A stretch of DNA of 64,000 nt from the NCBI RefSeq assembly GCF_022812285.1, contig NZ_CP093300.1:1178001-1242000 (forward strand), read 5' to 3'. The stretch's first letter is position 1. Each line of letters starts with the position of its first letter. Below, piece after piece: positions 54,037 to 62,234 of the stretch. The notes beneath the pieces were generated by a model, which was not told the origin of the DNA, ran no database searches, and saw only the letters and a program-made list of their open reading frames with translations. This DNA is from Alkalihalobacillus sp. LMS39 (GTDB lineage: Bacteria > Bacillota > Bacilli > Bacillales > Bacillaceae_F). Position numbers and translations under genes: made by a program.

Positions 54037-54266
54037 TCATCTAACACTTCTATTAAGCTTTATTGTATCTTCATGACGAATATTGATGTTTGATAAGCTG
54101 ACACCAAGTAATGTGAAAGCTCCACCGATTAAGGCGAGCACTGTTGGAATTTCACCTAACAACAACCATGAAATCAAAAGAGCAACAGCTGGTGTTAAAT
54201 ATAGCGAACTCGTTGCTTCTGTTGCACCTACATGTGAAGTGACATAAGCTAAGAAAAAAGCGGCCA
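54037..54266 (-). pseudogene. 3' remnant of an EamA/DMT transporter gene
   Basis: Reading the minus strand gives FFLAYVTSHVGATEATSSLYLTPAVALLISWLLLGEIPTVLALIGGAFTLLGVSLSN…, the last two or three helices of an EamA transporter, ending in TGA at 54037. The upstream part is absent; the frame runs into a terminator-like hairpin at 54261-54302. A deletion removed about three quarters of the gene. Confidence 0.82.
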
Positions 54267-54361
54267 GGATGTGCTATTCAATTGAATGCATTTCCTGGCT
54301 CTTAAGCTTTCAGATAAGTATTAATGGTGTTACTTTCATGTGCTTTTATCCTTAGCGGTGT

Positions 54362-54568
54362 TCATACTGAACGATTCTCCTCTTGTTTATTCGCTTTTCT
54401 TAACATTATACTGTTTGTGATTATTCCAATTAAGCCTGTGATTGCAAAAATATAAGCAACGAATAATGGTGGTGACGTAAAGGATTCACTCAATATCCTA
54501 AGCATGCCTACAAGGGAAATAAGAAAGCTACCTACAAGGGCTATAATGGTTCGCGTTGTATTTTGCAA
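54362..54568 (-). CDS. Small hypothetical membrane protein
   Basis: 68 residues from TTG 54568 (MQNTTRTIIALVGSFLISLVG…), eight bases after GGAGG. Two hydrophobic segments (IIALVGSFLISLVGMLRIL and PLFVAYIFAITGLIGIITN) and a charged tail KANKQEENRSV. The open frame continues 16 codons further up without a ribosome site. Unknown role. Confidence 0.6.
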   Translation of the reverse strand: MQNTTRTIIALVGSFLISLVGMLRILSESFTSPPLFVAYIFAITGLIGIITNSIMLRKANKQEENRSV

Positions 54569-54829
54569 TGAAGAAAACCTCCAAAAAGTAAATAATCTCC
54601 AGTTTGATGGTAACATAGATTGATATTGTTGTTAACGAGAAACAGACTGTTTTTCTTTCTTTTTAAGTTATGTTTTATAAACAGACTTATGATATTTGTA
54701 AACCTGGAAATAGAAGTGGAACATTCAAGGAATAGTAACTCTACAGCATTTTAGCTGAAGATAAAAATCATATGTAATATTTATTTTTAATAGTCCGTAT
54801 TACGAAGAAAAACGTGAATTGTACCCATC

Positions 54830-55696
54830 CTATATACTTTTCAATTTATTACTTTCATATGGTGTTGACTTTACATCTTTAGGGTATATCTTGTAAAACA
54901 TAAAGATAATTATAGGCGTTAGAATAATAAAAAGAACTGCACCAACACTAACCATTAACTGTAACTCTTGCAATAATTGTTCCATATCAAATTCTGTTGG
55001 TTGATTAAAAATCGAGTCCATAACTGTAGGACCATAGGCTATTAAGTTATTCAGACCATGCATCATAATAGGCAAAAGCAGCTTTTGTGTTTTTACATAA
55101 ATGATACATGCGAAAATACCTAATAAAAAATGTCCAATAAAACCTTGATTAAAGTGAAGTAATGAAAAGATAAAGGAGCTAAGAAACATTGCTTTTCCTA
55201 GACCAATTGTTTCTCCCAATCGATTAAACAAGAAGCCTCTAAAAAGTAATTCTTCTGCGATTGGCGCCAAAATAACGAAGCTAAACAGAGTTAACAAAGC
55301 ACCTGTAACTGGAACGTCTTGGACTTCGGTTGATGAAGTTATTATTAAGTCCTCATACATTCCTGTAAACAAATATAGCAAAGCAAAAATTGATACCAAC
55401 GAAAAAAAACTGAGAAACAATTGGATAGCTATGTACTTTATCCATTTTTCATTACGAAAAGAAATCTGTCCAATAACAAATTTCTGCTTTATTCCCTTTG
55501 TTTTAAAGGTATTGAGTACAATGTAAATCATTCCGAGATATGTGATTATAGTGAAAATGTTTCCAGCTATTGTCTTATCAAAATCGAATACAAAGTATGT
55601 TGAGAACATCGCTACAATAATTAACGCCACCAATAATAATATCTTAAACGTGACTGCCCAAATACTTATTTGTTTAAAGTTAGATGAATTTGACAT
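54830..55696 (-). CDS. CPBP-family intramembrane metalloprotease
   Basis: 288 residues with about eight membrane segments. Catalytic motifs: EELLFRG with Glu148-Glu149 and Arg153, FSLLHFNQG with His, and MMHGLNN. CPBP (CAAX-like) proteases act within the membrane; in Bacilli many serve in bacteriocin immunity or processing. GGGAGAGGG precedes ATG 55696. No bacteriocin gene is seen next to it. Confidence 0.83.
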   Translation of the reverse strand: MSNSSNFKQISIWAVTFKILLLVALIIVAMFSTYFVFDFDKTIAGNIFTIITYLGMIYIVLNTFKTKGIKQKFVIGQISFRNEKWIKYIAIQLFLSFFSLVSIFALLYLFTGMYEDLIITSSTEVQDVPVTGALLTLFSFVILAPIAEELLFRGFLFNRLGETIGLGKAMFLSSFIFSLLHFNQGFIGHFLLGIFACIIYVKTQKLLLPIMMHGLNNLIAYGPTVMDSIFNQPTEFDMEQLLQELQLMVSVGAVLFIILTPIIIFMFYKIYPKDVKSTPYESNKLKSI

Positions 55697-55974
55697 ATTC
55701 CCTCTCCCGTCGGCTCTTACAACCATTCAGCGATACTCTTAATTTTTATGACATGATTTGAATTACGTTTTATTGCGAATAACTTCGACATGGGCGACCA
55801 ATTACTATTTTTACTCTCTCCTTTACTATTATTAGCAACCCCCGTAGAAGCTTCATCTGTATTATATACATATATTAACATATTTGTTAGGTTTTTTTTG
55901 ATGTGTTTAAATTAATAACTAATTGTGATAGGGTAAGGATCCGTTAAGCTTCCTCATTTCCTTTCAACTTTCCA
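55697..55974. other. Intergenic region before the CPBP gene
   Basis: No gene or repeat recognised; AT-rich. It must hold the CPBP promoter on the minus strand, but no clear -35/-10 pair stands out. Confidence 0.3.
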
Positions 55975-56014
55975 TAAAAAAAACTTTCAAAAGAGAAAAG
56001 TCTCTTTTGAAAGC
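55975..56014 (-). terminator. Terminator of the mph gene
   Basis: On the minus strand, arms CTTTCAAAAGAGA and TCTCTTTTGAAAG close a CTTT loop, followed by a run of eight T. It starts ten bases after the mph stop. Confidence 0.88.
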
Positions 56015-56023
56015 TATCTATCA

Positions 56024-56920
56024 TTAACTCTCGTTTGCAAGCATCTGTGCAGCGGCCTCTTGCATCTCTTTCAAACCAGATGCTTGAGCATATTCGGCAA
56101 CAGTGATACCGCTTGTTGTTAAAAGTTCAGTAATATGTTCATCCATTTTTGACCACGTTTTCCCTCCTGCGTTATCATAGGCATCGATTAAGTTTACGAG
56201 GCCGGTTTTTCCAAAGAGAAGTAGATGTGACATGAAATCGACAGAAATATCACCTATTGCCACTTCTGTCCAGTCAATGATACCTGTGACATGATGAAGT
56301 TTATCAGTAAGGATATGTCCTGGGTGCAGGTCACCATGTGTGACACCTACATGAGATGGCCAGAGCGTATCTTCGGCTAGCCAAACGTCCCAACGCTCCC
56401 ATAAATCTTGATTAATATCATAGTGTTCTTTCGCTCGTTCCATTCGCTGTTTCATGGTGGTTCTCAACTCACTAGATTTTATCATCTCAATGCCGCTATT
56501 TATAAATTCTTGTTGATGCAATGAGTGTAATTCGGCTAGCGCTTTTCCTAATGAGCAATAATATTCGGCTGGTACGTTTGATTTATCAAACGTCCATATA
56601 TAGTCTTGTTGATTCATGTCTATTGTAGCAGCAGGAGCGCCATCAAGTTGCTTATAAGCTATGAGGTCATTTGAGTAGATAGACCATTGAGGAACTTGAA
56701 AGCTCGCATAGTGATTGATGATATCTAACGCGGTTTTCTCTTTTCTTGCATGTCTCATTGACTCTGGTCTTCGCGGAATTCTAAGAATCCATTTATCACC
56801 CGTTTGATCTTTGGCATAGGCAACTTGAAAGTCAACACCAGATTCATTGAATGAAATTGTGTTTTCTAAAATGTCTAACCCTTTAGTTTGCGCTAGTTGT
56901 TTAAGTTTACGTGTATTCAT
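56024..56920 (-). CDS. Macrolide 2'-phosphotransferase (Mph family)
   Basis: 298 residues, aminoglycoside-phosphotransferase fold. Substrate-linked segments WILRIPRRPESM (ATP-binding Lys/Arg region), catalytic loop VTHGDLHPGHIL with Asp as base, metal motif GIIDWTE. The sequence fits Mph proteins, which inactivate erythromycin-type drugs by GTP-dependent phosphorylation of the desosamine 2'-OH. ATG 56920 follows GGAGGTTACAATA. A 320-base leader with a short peptide holding the macrolide-sensing RLR motif precedes it, which strongly supports macrolides as substrate and inducer. Confidence 0.86.
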   Translation of the reverse strand: MNTRKLKQLAQTKGLDILENTISFNESGVDFQVAYAKDQTGDKWILRIPRRPESMRHARKEKTALDIINHYASFQVPQWSIYSNDLIAYKQLDGAPAATIDMNQQDYIWTFDKSNVPAEYYCSLGKALAELHSLHQQEFINSGIEMIKSSELRTTMKQRMERAKEHYDINQDLWERWDVWLAEDTLWPSHVGVTHGDLHPGHILTDKLHHVTGIIDWTEVAIGDISVDFMSHLLLFGKTGLVNLIDAYDNAGGKTWSKMDEHITELLTTSGITVAEYAQASGLKEMQEAAAQMLANES

Positions 56921-57031
56921 TATTGTAACCTCCGCCACTTCTTTTTTTTGTATTCTTTGCTCATTTTCAAAAAAACACAGACGTGCTCTTATCTGCGGGG
57001 GAGAGTAAACGAGAATATTCTTTGTTCGCAT

Positions 57032-57064
57032 ACAAAAAAAGACAGATTCCTCTGCCTGTCCTCT
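57032..57064 (-). terminator. Terminator-like element in the mph leader
   Basis: On the minus strand GACAG … CTGTC closes a loop of about ten bases and is followed by seven T. The stem is short, so it may act as a conditional attenuator, lying between the leader peptide and the mph start. Confidence 0.5.
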
Positions 57065-57126
57065 AGTAAAAAAGTGTATAATTTCCCGTAGAAGATGATT
57101 AAAAATGTGCAGACTACTCCCGTTTA

Positions 57127-57147
57127 CTCTGTTTGATGAAAACAGAG
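57127..57147 (-). promoter_or_regulatory. Leader hairpin after the mph leader peptide
   Basis: Stem CTCTGTTT / AAACAGAG with a TCATC loop, 18 bases downstream of the leader-peptide stop on the minus strand. Its end shares bases with AGAGTAAACG (complement of 57121-57130), which has 10-base perfect complementarity to the segment complementary to 57002-57011, next to the C-rich stretch that could mask the mph ribosome site. Two exclusive RNA folds are therefore possible. Confidence 0.5.
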
Positions 57148-57164
57148 CCTTTGAACATATGAAA

Positions 57165-57212
57165 TTACTGATTGTTCAAAGTAAGCTGGCGTAATCTTCC
57201 TGCGTGCATCAT
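57165..57212 (-). CDS. ErmDL-like leader peptide of the mph gene
   Basis: 15-codon frame MMHAGRLRQLTLNNQ with ribosome site AAAGGAGG ten bases upstream and a strong promoter 34 bases before its ATG. It closely resembles the ErmDL leader (MTHSMRLRFPTLNQ from memory), sharing the Arg-Leu-Arg (+X+) motif at which macrolide-bound ribosomes stall, and the TLN-Q end. It should act in cis: stalling reshapes the leader RNA and lets mph be expressed. Confidence 0.75.
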   Translation of the reverse strand: MMHAGRLRQLTLNNQ

Positions 57213-57245
57213 TTTTAATAATCCTCCTTTCAATACTATAACAAC

Positions 57246-57275
57246 ACTATACGTTTGTTTTTTCGTTATTGTCAA
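57246..57275 (-). promoter_or_regulatory. Promoter of the mph leader transcript
   Basis: On the minus strand consensus TTGACA (57270-57275), an 18-bp spacer and TATAGT (57246-57251). Transcription should start near 57239, giving a 320-base untranslated leader before mph. Confidence 0.72.
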
Positions 57276-57296
57276 TGAAAATAAAGTGGAAACACA

Positions 57297-57923
57297 CTAC
57301 ATTAAATATTCTATCAACTTAGCGATGCCTAGAAAGAGAAGGGGTACAGCAAAGGAAATAGTAATAATTCCAATTACCACCAATTGAAAAATGTTCCCTA
57401 TCTTTTTCCCAATGACATCATTGGCGAAATAAAACGTTTCATCTCCCTTCATGATGTATAGGCATGAGTGATCGAAAACAATGCGATTGTTCTTCTCTTG
57501 TAAAAAGCGTAGGAAGGTCGTTTGGTTTGATGCTGTACCAAATAATGATACAGGAATTTTGATGAGTTCCTTTGAGTAGCCATCGTAAAATACAAAAAAA
57601 TAATTAGATGTGCGATTCCTTCCTGAGCCAACTTTGCGTTTTTCTCTTGTTATTTGCGAAAAGTCGGTATATGAGAGTTTTTTCTTTATTATCACGTCAG
57701 TAAAAGTCATATAGGAATCATATAGGAGAACTTTTGTGTTATATCCTTTTAATAAAATTAAAAAAATGACAAAAGCTCCGAACAAAACGATAGAAATGGT
57801 AGTGTTATTTCCACCGTTATTAAAAAGAGACACAAGAATGAAAATCATAAAAATAAGAGATAACCCAATGGCTTGTCGCCATGTCGATTTTTTATCAACC
57901 ATAAACTTATGGATAGAATTCAC
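57297..57923 (-). CDS. Hypothetical membrane protein with a PH-like central part
   Basis: 208 residues starting GTG 57923 after AAAGGA. Two hydrophobic segments near the N-terminus (AIGLSLIFMIFILVSLF, ISIVLFGAFVIFLILL), a soluble beta-rich part (KVLLYDSYMTFTDVIIKKKLSYTDFSQIT … FYDGYSKELIKIPVS), and one segment at the end. The layout resembles small bacterial PH-domain membrane proteins, but the match is weak. Confidence 0.6.
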   Translation of the reverse strand: MNSIHKFMVDKKSTWRQAIGLSLIFMIFILVSLFNNGGNNTTISIVLFGAFVIFLILLKGYNTKVLLYDSYMTFTDVIIKKKLSYTDFSQITREKRKVGSGRNRTSNYFFVFYDGYSKELIKIPVSLFGTASNQTTFLRFLQEKNNRIVFDHSCLYIMKGDETFYFANDVIGKKIGNIFQLVVIGIITISFAVPLLFLGIAKLIEYLM

Positions 57924-58044
57924 ATTAACGTTCCTTTCTTTTTTTTCTATGAATCTGTTTATATTTTACAATAAAAAGGGATGTTTTGGTAAAATGATTT
58001 TGTTAAATGTTAAGTAGAGGAAATGGCGAGTGGTTTCCCTCAGT

Positions 58045-58233
58045 TCTAACGGACATCTGTTCCGCAATTCACATAAAAACGTAGGTTTCCTTAATGCTAT
58101 CGGACATCTGTTCCGTTAAATCATCAAAATGAGGAGTTCTCGGTGCTGTTTATGGGGGTATAGCGGAACAGATGTCCGAAAAGAAATCAAAGTGGCTTGT
58201 TTTTAGTGAAATAGCGGAATAAATGTCCGAACG
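58045..58233 (+). repeat. Dispersed repeat C, fifth copy
   Basis: Motifs AACGGACATCTGTTCCGC, ATCGGACATCTGTTCCGTTA, AGCGGAACAGATGTCCGAAA and AGCGGAATAAATGTCCGAAC in the same order and spacing as at 31917. It fills most of the gap between two genes read in opposite directions. Confidence 0.9.
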
Positions 58234-58273
58234 GCTGTCTGAGCACAAACTAGCAGCAAGATAGGAGAAAAAT

Positions 58274-58822
58274 ATGAGAATTGAAACGAAAATTACGGAT
58301 ATCACCTATGATTCAATAACTGAAATGACGCATTTTGGTGATGCCTTGTTGTTAAGTGATAAAAAGGCCGTCGATGCAGCTAGGCAAAATATAGCAAGTC
58401 AAGCAGACAGTGATTATATGGATGGGGAAGTTCATTTCATCATTGACGGAGACGTGTTTTTTGAAGGAGAAACAACAGCATTAACTTGGTTATGGCTAGA
58501 CCTCATCTCATTTCAAGAACGGTTTATTCACGATGTTGCTGAAATCACCTTTCTTGATAGTCAAGTCAGCTTTTTTATTGTAGAAAAAGAAGAAGGATAT
58601 CAACTACAGTATGGAAAGACACACTTTACGTTTAATGAAGAAAATATAGCCATACATTCAGAAGAGAGGAGAATGGAAAGTCAGCTAATTAATAAAGAAA
58701 CATTTATCAGAGCGATTGAAGAAGGATTTATAAAGTATCGTGAGTTTATTGTGAAAAACCAACTGCCAATTTCTAAATGGCAATGGCAAGATTTATTAAC
58801 GATAAAAATAACTGAGAGATAA
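58274..58822 (+). CDS. Hypothetical soluble protein
   Basis: 182 residues, acidic and without membrane segments. An N-terminal beta-rich part (EVHFIIDGDVFFEGETTALTWLWLDLISF) is followed by a helical end (TFIRAIEEGFIKYREFIVKN). AGGAG lies six bases before ATG. The same strand carries the DUF1835 gene 20 bases on, so they are probably co-transcribed. Family not recognised. Confidence 0.6.
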   Translation: MRIETKITDITYDSITEMTHFGDALLLSDKKAVDAARQNIASQADSDYMDGEVHFIIDGDVFFEGETTALTWLWLDLISFQERFIHDVAEITFLDSQVSFFIVEKEEGYQLQYGKTHFTFNEENIAIHSEERRMESQLINKETFIRAIEEGFIKYREFIVKNQLPISKWQWQDLLTIKITER

Positions 58823-58842
58823 AAGATAAAGGAGAAAGTTAA

Positions 58843-59907
58843 TTGATAGATGAAGTGAGAAGAATCATCAAACATTCTACTGAAGATGAAGTAAAAAGCC
58901 TATTGCTCCAGACAATGTTGCGAATGGATATGCTTGAAGAAACTGACGAGTATTCGGAGAGACAGTTTGTTGCTGACTTGAAAGCGGCATATCGTGATTT
59001 TCTAGATGGTAAAAGGAATCAAGCCAAAATAAATAATAAGAAAAGTTATAATATGGTCCATATTCTCTTTGGAGATTCACAATCGGGTAGTTTGAAAATC
59101 GCTTTAAAAGAGATGGAACGGGAAGATGAAGAAAGGGTAATTTCATTTTCAGATATGTTTTCTATTGGCCCAATTTGGAATCTCCATAGTAAAGTAGGAC
59201 AAAACAAAAGAAATGCATGGATAAAAAACAATATACTCGTTGAGGAAAATGATGTAGATGAGTACGAACATAATTTTAATGAAACTATTTCAATGATTAA
59301 CGGGATTCCTAGTCATATACCGATTATGATTTGGGTGGGAGAAAACGCTCACGAACAGACTGCGTTAAGATTTGTTCTATATTTAATAAAACATAAAATC
59401 AATGAGATTTTCCTTATCGATACAACAAAACAGTATAAAAAGCTATTTGACGTTCTAGATATTGATTGTTATCCATTGCATACCGGAGAAATTGCACCTG
59501 AAAAATTAAGGTTGATTTATGAAACTAGTAGAAATATTGCTCCATTGAGTCAAGAACATAGAAAAAAAATGGAGGCGGAATGGCAAGCATTATCTTCTAC
59601 AAAAGAAGTTCTTAGGGTATGGGAAAAGAACGAAATCAACAGTGTTCATGAATCTTATTATGACGACTATATCATTCAGAAAGCGGATAAGTTACAAAAA
59701 GAGCGAAATAACAATGAGTTTATGAAGTCAGCACGTCTCATTGGTGAAGTGATTGGCCATTTATGCCAATACATCGGTGACGAGTATCTTGAATATAGAG
59801 TCAGACATTTAATCATGAATGGTGTTTTTGAAATAGAAGGTGTCCCAAAAGCCATGAGGTTTTATAGTGTGAGACTTAAAAGTTCGATTTCGGGTGAGCA
59901 AACGTGA
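58843..59907 (+). CDS. DUF1835/DUF3658-domain protein
   Basis: 354 residues starting TTG after AAAGGAG. DUF1835 at about residues 70-190: VHILFGDSQSGSLKIAL, VISFSDMFSIGPIW, IPIMIWVGENAHEQTALRFVLYL and EIFLIDTT. DUF3658 follows with VHESYYDDYIIQKADKLQ … ARLIGEVIGHLCQYIGDEYLEYRVRHLIMNGVFEIEG. Widespread in Bacilli as a pair of fused domains; function unknown. Confidence 0.82.
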   Translation: MIDEVRRIIKHSTEDEVKSLLLQTMLRMDMLEETDEYSERQFVADLKAAYRDFLDGKRNQAKINNKKSYNMVHILFGDSQSGSLKIALKEMEREDEERVISFSDMFSIGPIWNLHSKVGQNKRNAWIKNNILVEENDVDEYEHNFNETISMINGIPSHIPIMIWVGENAHEQTALRFVLYLIKHKINEIFLIDTTKQYKKLFDVLDIDCYPLHTGEIAPEKLRLIYETSRNIAPLSQEHRKKMEAEWQALSSTKEVLRVWEKNEINSVHESYYDDYIIQKADKLQKERNNNEFMKSARLIGEVIGHLCQYIGDEYLEYRVRHLIMNGVFEIEGVPKAMRFYSVRLKSSISGEQT

Positions 59908-59980
59908 ATTCGTAAATTTAATAATAATAATGCGTTAGCATACTGAACGAAACAACAATAAACAGTTGAATTATTGTGTG

Positions 59981-60012
59981 AAACGCATAGATTTGTCTAT
60001 GCGTTTGTTTTA
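59981..60012 (+). terminator. Intrinsic terminator after the DUF1835 gene
   Basis: Stem AAACGCATAGA / TCTATGCGTTT with a TTTG loop, then GTTTT. Confidence 0.78.
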
Positions 60013-60249
60013 TGTTTTCTTCTTAAACAAGAAATAGTGTATTGTTAAATGCACATTATAGTTGAATTGCGCAGCAAGAGAAATCCACATAAAACACAGG
60101 CGCTTCTTCAACATGGGGTCCCGCCAACATTTTAGCTGAAATTTACGCTAAGCCTTCGCAAGCGACCGACTTAGCGTTTTTTCTTACTCTAAGGAAAAGC
60201 AATCCTGACAATTTTTGATGACCCAATAGTTGGTGATAAGTACAAACGC

Positions 60250-60640
60250 CTAAAAATACCACCAGTACAATTCTCTTCGTTGTTCTCCACGAAGCTGAAC
60301 ATAAATCTGTGAAGTATTCTCTAGATAAACTCCAGCGGTGCACCGTTATCTAGCAACTGGCAGGTGTAAGTGTGACGAAAACGATATGGATAGGCGTTAA
60401 CAGCAACATTACTCTGACTTGCTAGCTTTTTTAATGAGTGACGAATTGTAGGTATCGAGATACGGTGAGTAGGCTAAGTTTTATGAACAGCTTTCAAAGT
60501 TGATGTCTTCAATATCTAGTTTTTGCACTTCGCCAACACGGCAACCCGTGATATAAAGATCGGAACGCAGTCTTAATGTTGTAATATCACCTGGCTCCCT
60601 GGGACAGAGGAAGTCATCTATTATTAAGATTGATACATTT
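60250..60640 (-). pseudogene. Decayed tyrosine recombinase/integrase
   Basis: On the minus strand, pieces in different frames read PGDITTLRLRSDLYITGCRVGEVQKLDIEDINFE (box I, catalytic Arg), IPTIRHSLKKLASQSNVAVNAYPYRFRHTYTCQLLDNGAPLEFI (box II His-x-x-Arg region) and SQIYVQLRGEQRREL (Tyr region), separated by stops, a frameshift and a missing helix. It is the C-terminal catalytic half of a site-specific recombinase, no longer functional, next to the GC-richer cassette that follows. Confidence 0.8.
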
Positions 60641-60645
60641 TCTTA

Positions 60646-61014
60646 TTAGGCTTTACTGTGAAGGGTAATTAGGTAACCGTCTGGGTCGGCAAATGTAAAG
60701 GTTCGCCCGAATGGTCCATCTATTGGTGCGGATGTAATCTTTACGCCTGCTGCAATAAGCTTGTCGTGAATTTCTTGCGTATCAGGGGCATGAAGCCACA
60801 GAGCGACACCAAGCCCAGGCTGAGTACCTGAACCGAGTTCTATTCCTTGCATTCGCTCACGAATAGCAAATGCAATAGGCTTTGTTTCAAAGACCACAGC
60901 ATGAGGTGGTCCCGCCTGTGAGCGGACCAGTCCGAGATAGTTTTGATAGAATTCCGCAGAGCCTTCAAGATTGCTCACTTGAAGTGAAATGAAGTCGGGT
61001 CCAATTGCTGACAT
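60646..61014 (-). CDS. VOC-superfamily (glyoxalase-like) protein
   Basis: 122 residues, two beta-alpha-beta-beta-beta modules: DFISLQVSNLEGSAEFYQNYLGL and GVALWLHAPDTQEIHDKLIAAG … GRTFTFADPDGYLITLHS. It resembles small lactoylglutathione-lyase/bleomycin-resistance-type proteins. AAAGGAGGAC precedes ATG. GC content and codon choice are visibly higher than in the surrounding genes, as in the next two genes. Substrate unknown. Confidence 0.83.
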   Translation of the reverse strand: MSAIGPDFISLQVSNLEGSAEFYQNYLGLVRSQAGPPHAVVFETKPIAFAIRERMQGIELGSGTQPGLGVALWLHAPDTQEIHDKLIAAGVKITSAPIDGPFGRTFTFADPDGYLITLHSKA

Positions 61015-61224
61015 TTAATGTCCTCCTTTGTATATGGGGTTGTTTATCTTATTAATTTAAGTCATAATACTGACCTGGGTCAAAAACAATCGCAGATAGA
61101 TTTGGATACCTCTCTTTGGTACCTTTTCAAGGAACCGCAAATACACTACGCATGTCATATAAGCTGTTTTGCGACCACACGGCAGTCTAGTTACTCCTGC
61201 TGCTTATAAAGGGTGGTGTGCTGT

Positions 61225-62088
61225 TTAGGAGATCCCTTGTACAAGTTGACTTAGAGCTTCGTTCGTTGGCGTTAATGGCCGGCCAATCAGCTTATCGAAA
61301 TCGTTGCTTTCCACCTCAAAAGCTCTTACCCGAATACCTTGCTGAATCCCTACAAGAATCGGAATAACGAAGTCCGGTACGCCAGCCTTTTTCATGATCT
61401 CGGCATAAGTGGCATCATCTACTTGCTGGATGAGAACCTCCTTGCCCAAAACGGTTCCGAGTGCGGACGCCATTTCTTCCTGCGCCTTTAGTTTTCCGGA
61501 CAACTCATAGATAGTATTCTCATGTCCGTCGTTGGCAACTACGGCCGCCGCCGCTTCTGCATATTCTTGCTGAAGGGCCCCGCCTACCTTGCCGGATCCC
61601 GCAGATGTAACCCAAGGCGCTCCAGCCAGCACAGCTTGAATGGTTGCCGTCTCGTTCTCCAAATACCAGTTATTACGCAGGAACGAGTAAGGAATGCCGG
61701 TTTCCAGAATCGCCTTCTCCGTCGCTTGATGCGCTGCTGCAAGGAATAGCTTGCTTTCCATTGCATTCGGTGCACTTGTATAAGCGATGAATCCAACTTT
61801 CGCCCGTGCAGCGGCTTCAACCGCATTCGTATGTTGACGAGTTCTCGTTTCATTGTCCCCGTCCGTTGAAATGATCAATAACCGGTCAATCCCTGCAAAA
61901 GCCGCATCCAGCGTCTCAGGGCGGTCAAAGTCCCCATAACGAACATCTACGCCGCGAGCGCGAAGGCTTTTCGCTTTCTCAGGTTTGCGGACACTTACAG
62001 CGAGTTGACTCGAAGGAACGGTTTTCAACAGTGCATCCAATACTTTTGAACCTAGTTTGCCAGTAGCGCCAGTAACTAAAATTTTCAT
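61225..62088 (-). CDS. NmrA-like NAD(P)-binding oxidoreductase
   Basis: 287 residues. Rossmann motif TGATGKLG at residues 6-13, VDVRYGDFDRPETLDAAFAGIDRLLIIST, then TSAPNAMESKLFLAAAHQATEKAILETGIPYSFLRNNWYLEN, typical of the NmrA/QorB-type atypical SDR group (quinone reductase or redox sensor). ATG 62088 follows GGAGG. GC-rich codons (GCC, CCG, GGC) contrast with its AT-rich surroundings. A 29-bp perfect inverted repeat lies just upstream, and a WYL regulator gene is next in the same direction. Confidence 0.83.
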   Translation of the reverse strand: MKILVTGATGKLGSKVLDALLKTVPSSQLAVSVRKPEKAKSLRARGVDVRYGDFDRPETLDAAFAGIDRLLIISTDGDNETRTRQHTNAVEAAARAKVGFIAYTSAPNAMESKLFLAAAHQATEKAILETGIPYSFLRNNWYLENETATIQAVLAGAPWVTSAGSGKVGGALQQEYAEAAAAVVANDGHENTIYELSGKLKAQEEMASALGTVLGKEVLIQQVDDATYAEIMKKAGVPDFVIPILVGIQQGIRVRAFEVESNDFDKLIGRPLTPTNEALSQLVQGIS

Positions 62089-62119
62089 TCTTGATTCCTC
62101 CATAATAATTGTAATGTTT

Positions 62120-62148
62120 CTTGTTATAACACAAACAGTTATAACAAG
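62120..62148. promoter_or_regulatory. 29-bp perfect inverted repeat (operator candidate) before the NmrA-like gene
   Basis: Arms CTTGTTATAAC and GTTATAACAAG are complementary over all 11 bases, with a 7-base spacer. It lies 32 bases upstream of the start codon and overlaps the likely promoter, so it probably binds a dimeric repressor. The WYL regulator encoded upstream is one candidate; an unlinked regulator is equally possible. Confidence 0.65.
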
Positions 62149-62195
62149 AGATATAATAAAAGCTCAAATTCGAGCTTTTACTTATTTGAAGTATA

Positions 62196-62234
62196 CAAAA
62201 ACGCTACTGACACCATTATGTCAGTAGCGTTTTA
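62196..62234 (-). terminator. Terminator of the WYL regulator gene
   Basis: Stem ACGCTACTGACA / TGTCAGTAGCGT, loop of six bases, and on the minus strand a TTTT tail. It overlaps the final codons of the regulator gene. A second hairpin AAAAGCTC / GAGCTTTT lies at 62158-62179. Confidence 0.75.

Noticed and set aside
60143-60343. 66-codon minus-strand frame
   Set aside because: It covers one broken piece of the tyrosine recombinase remnant in the wrong frame for part of its length; counted as pseudogene sequence instead.
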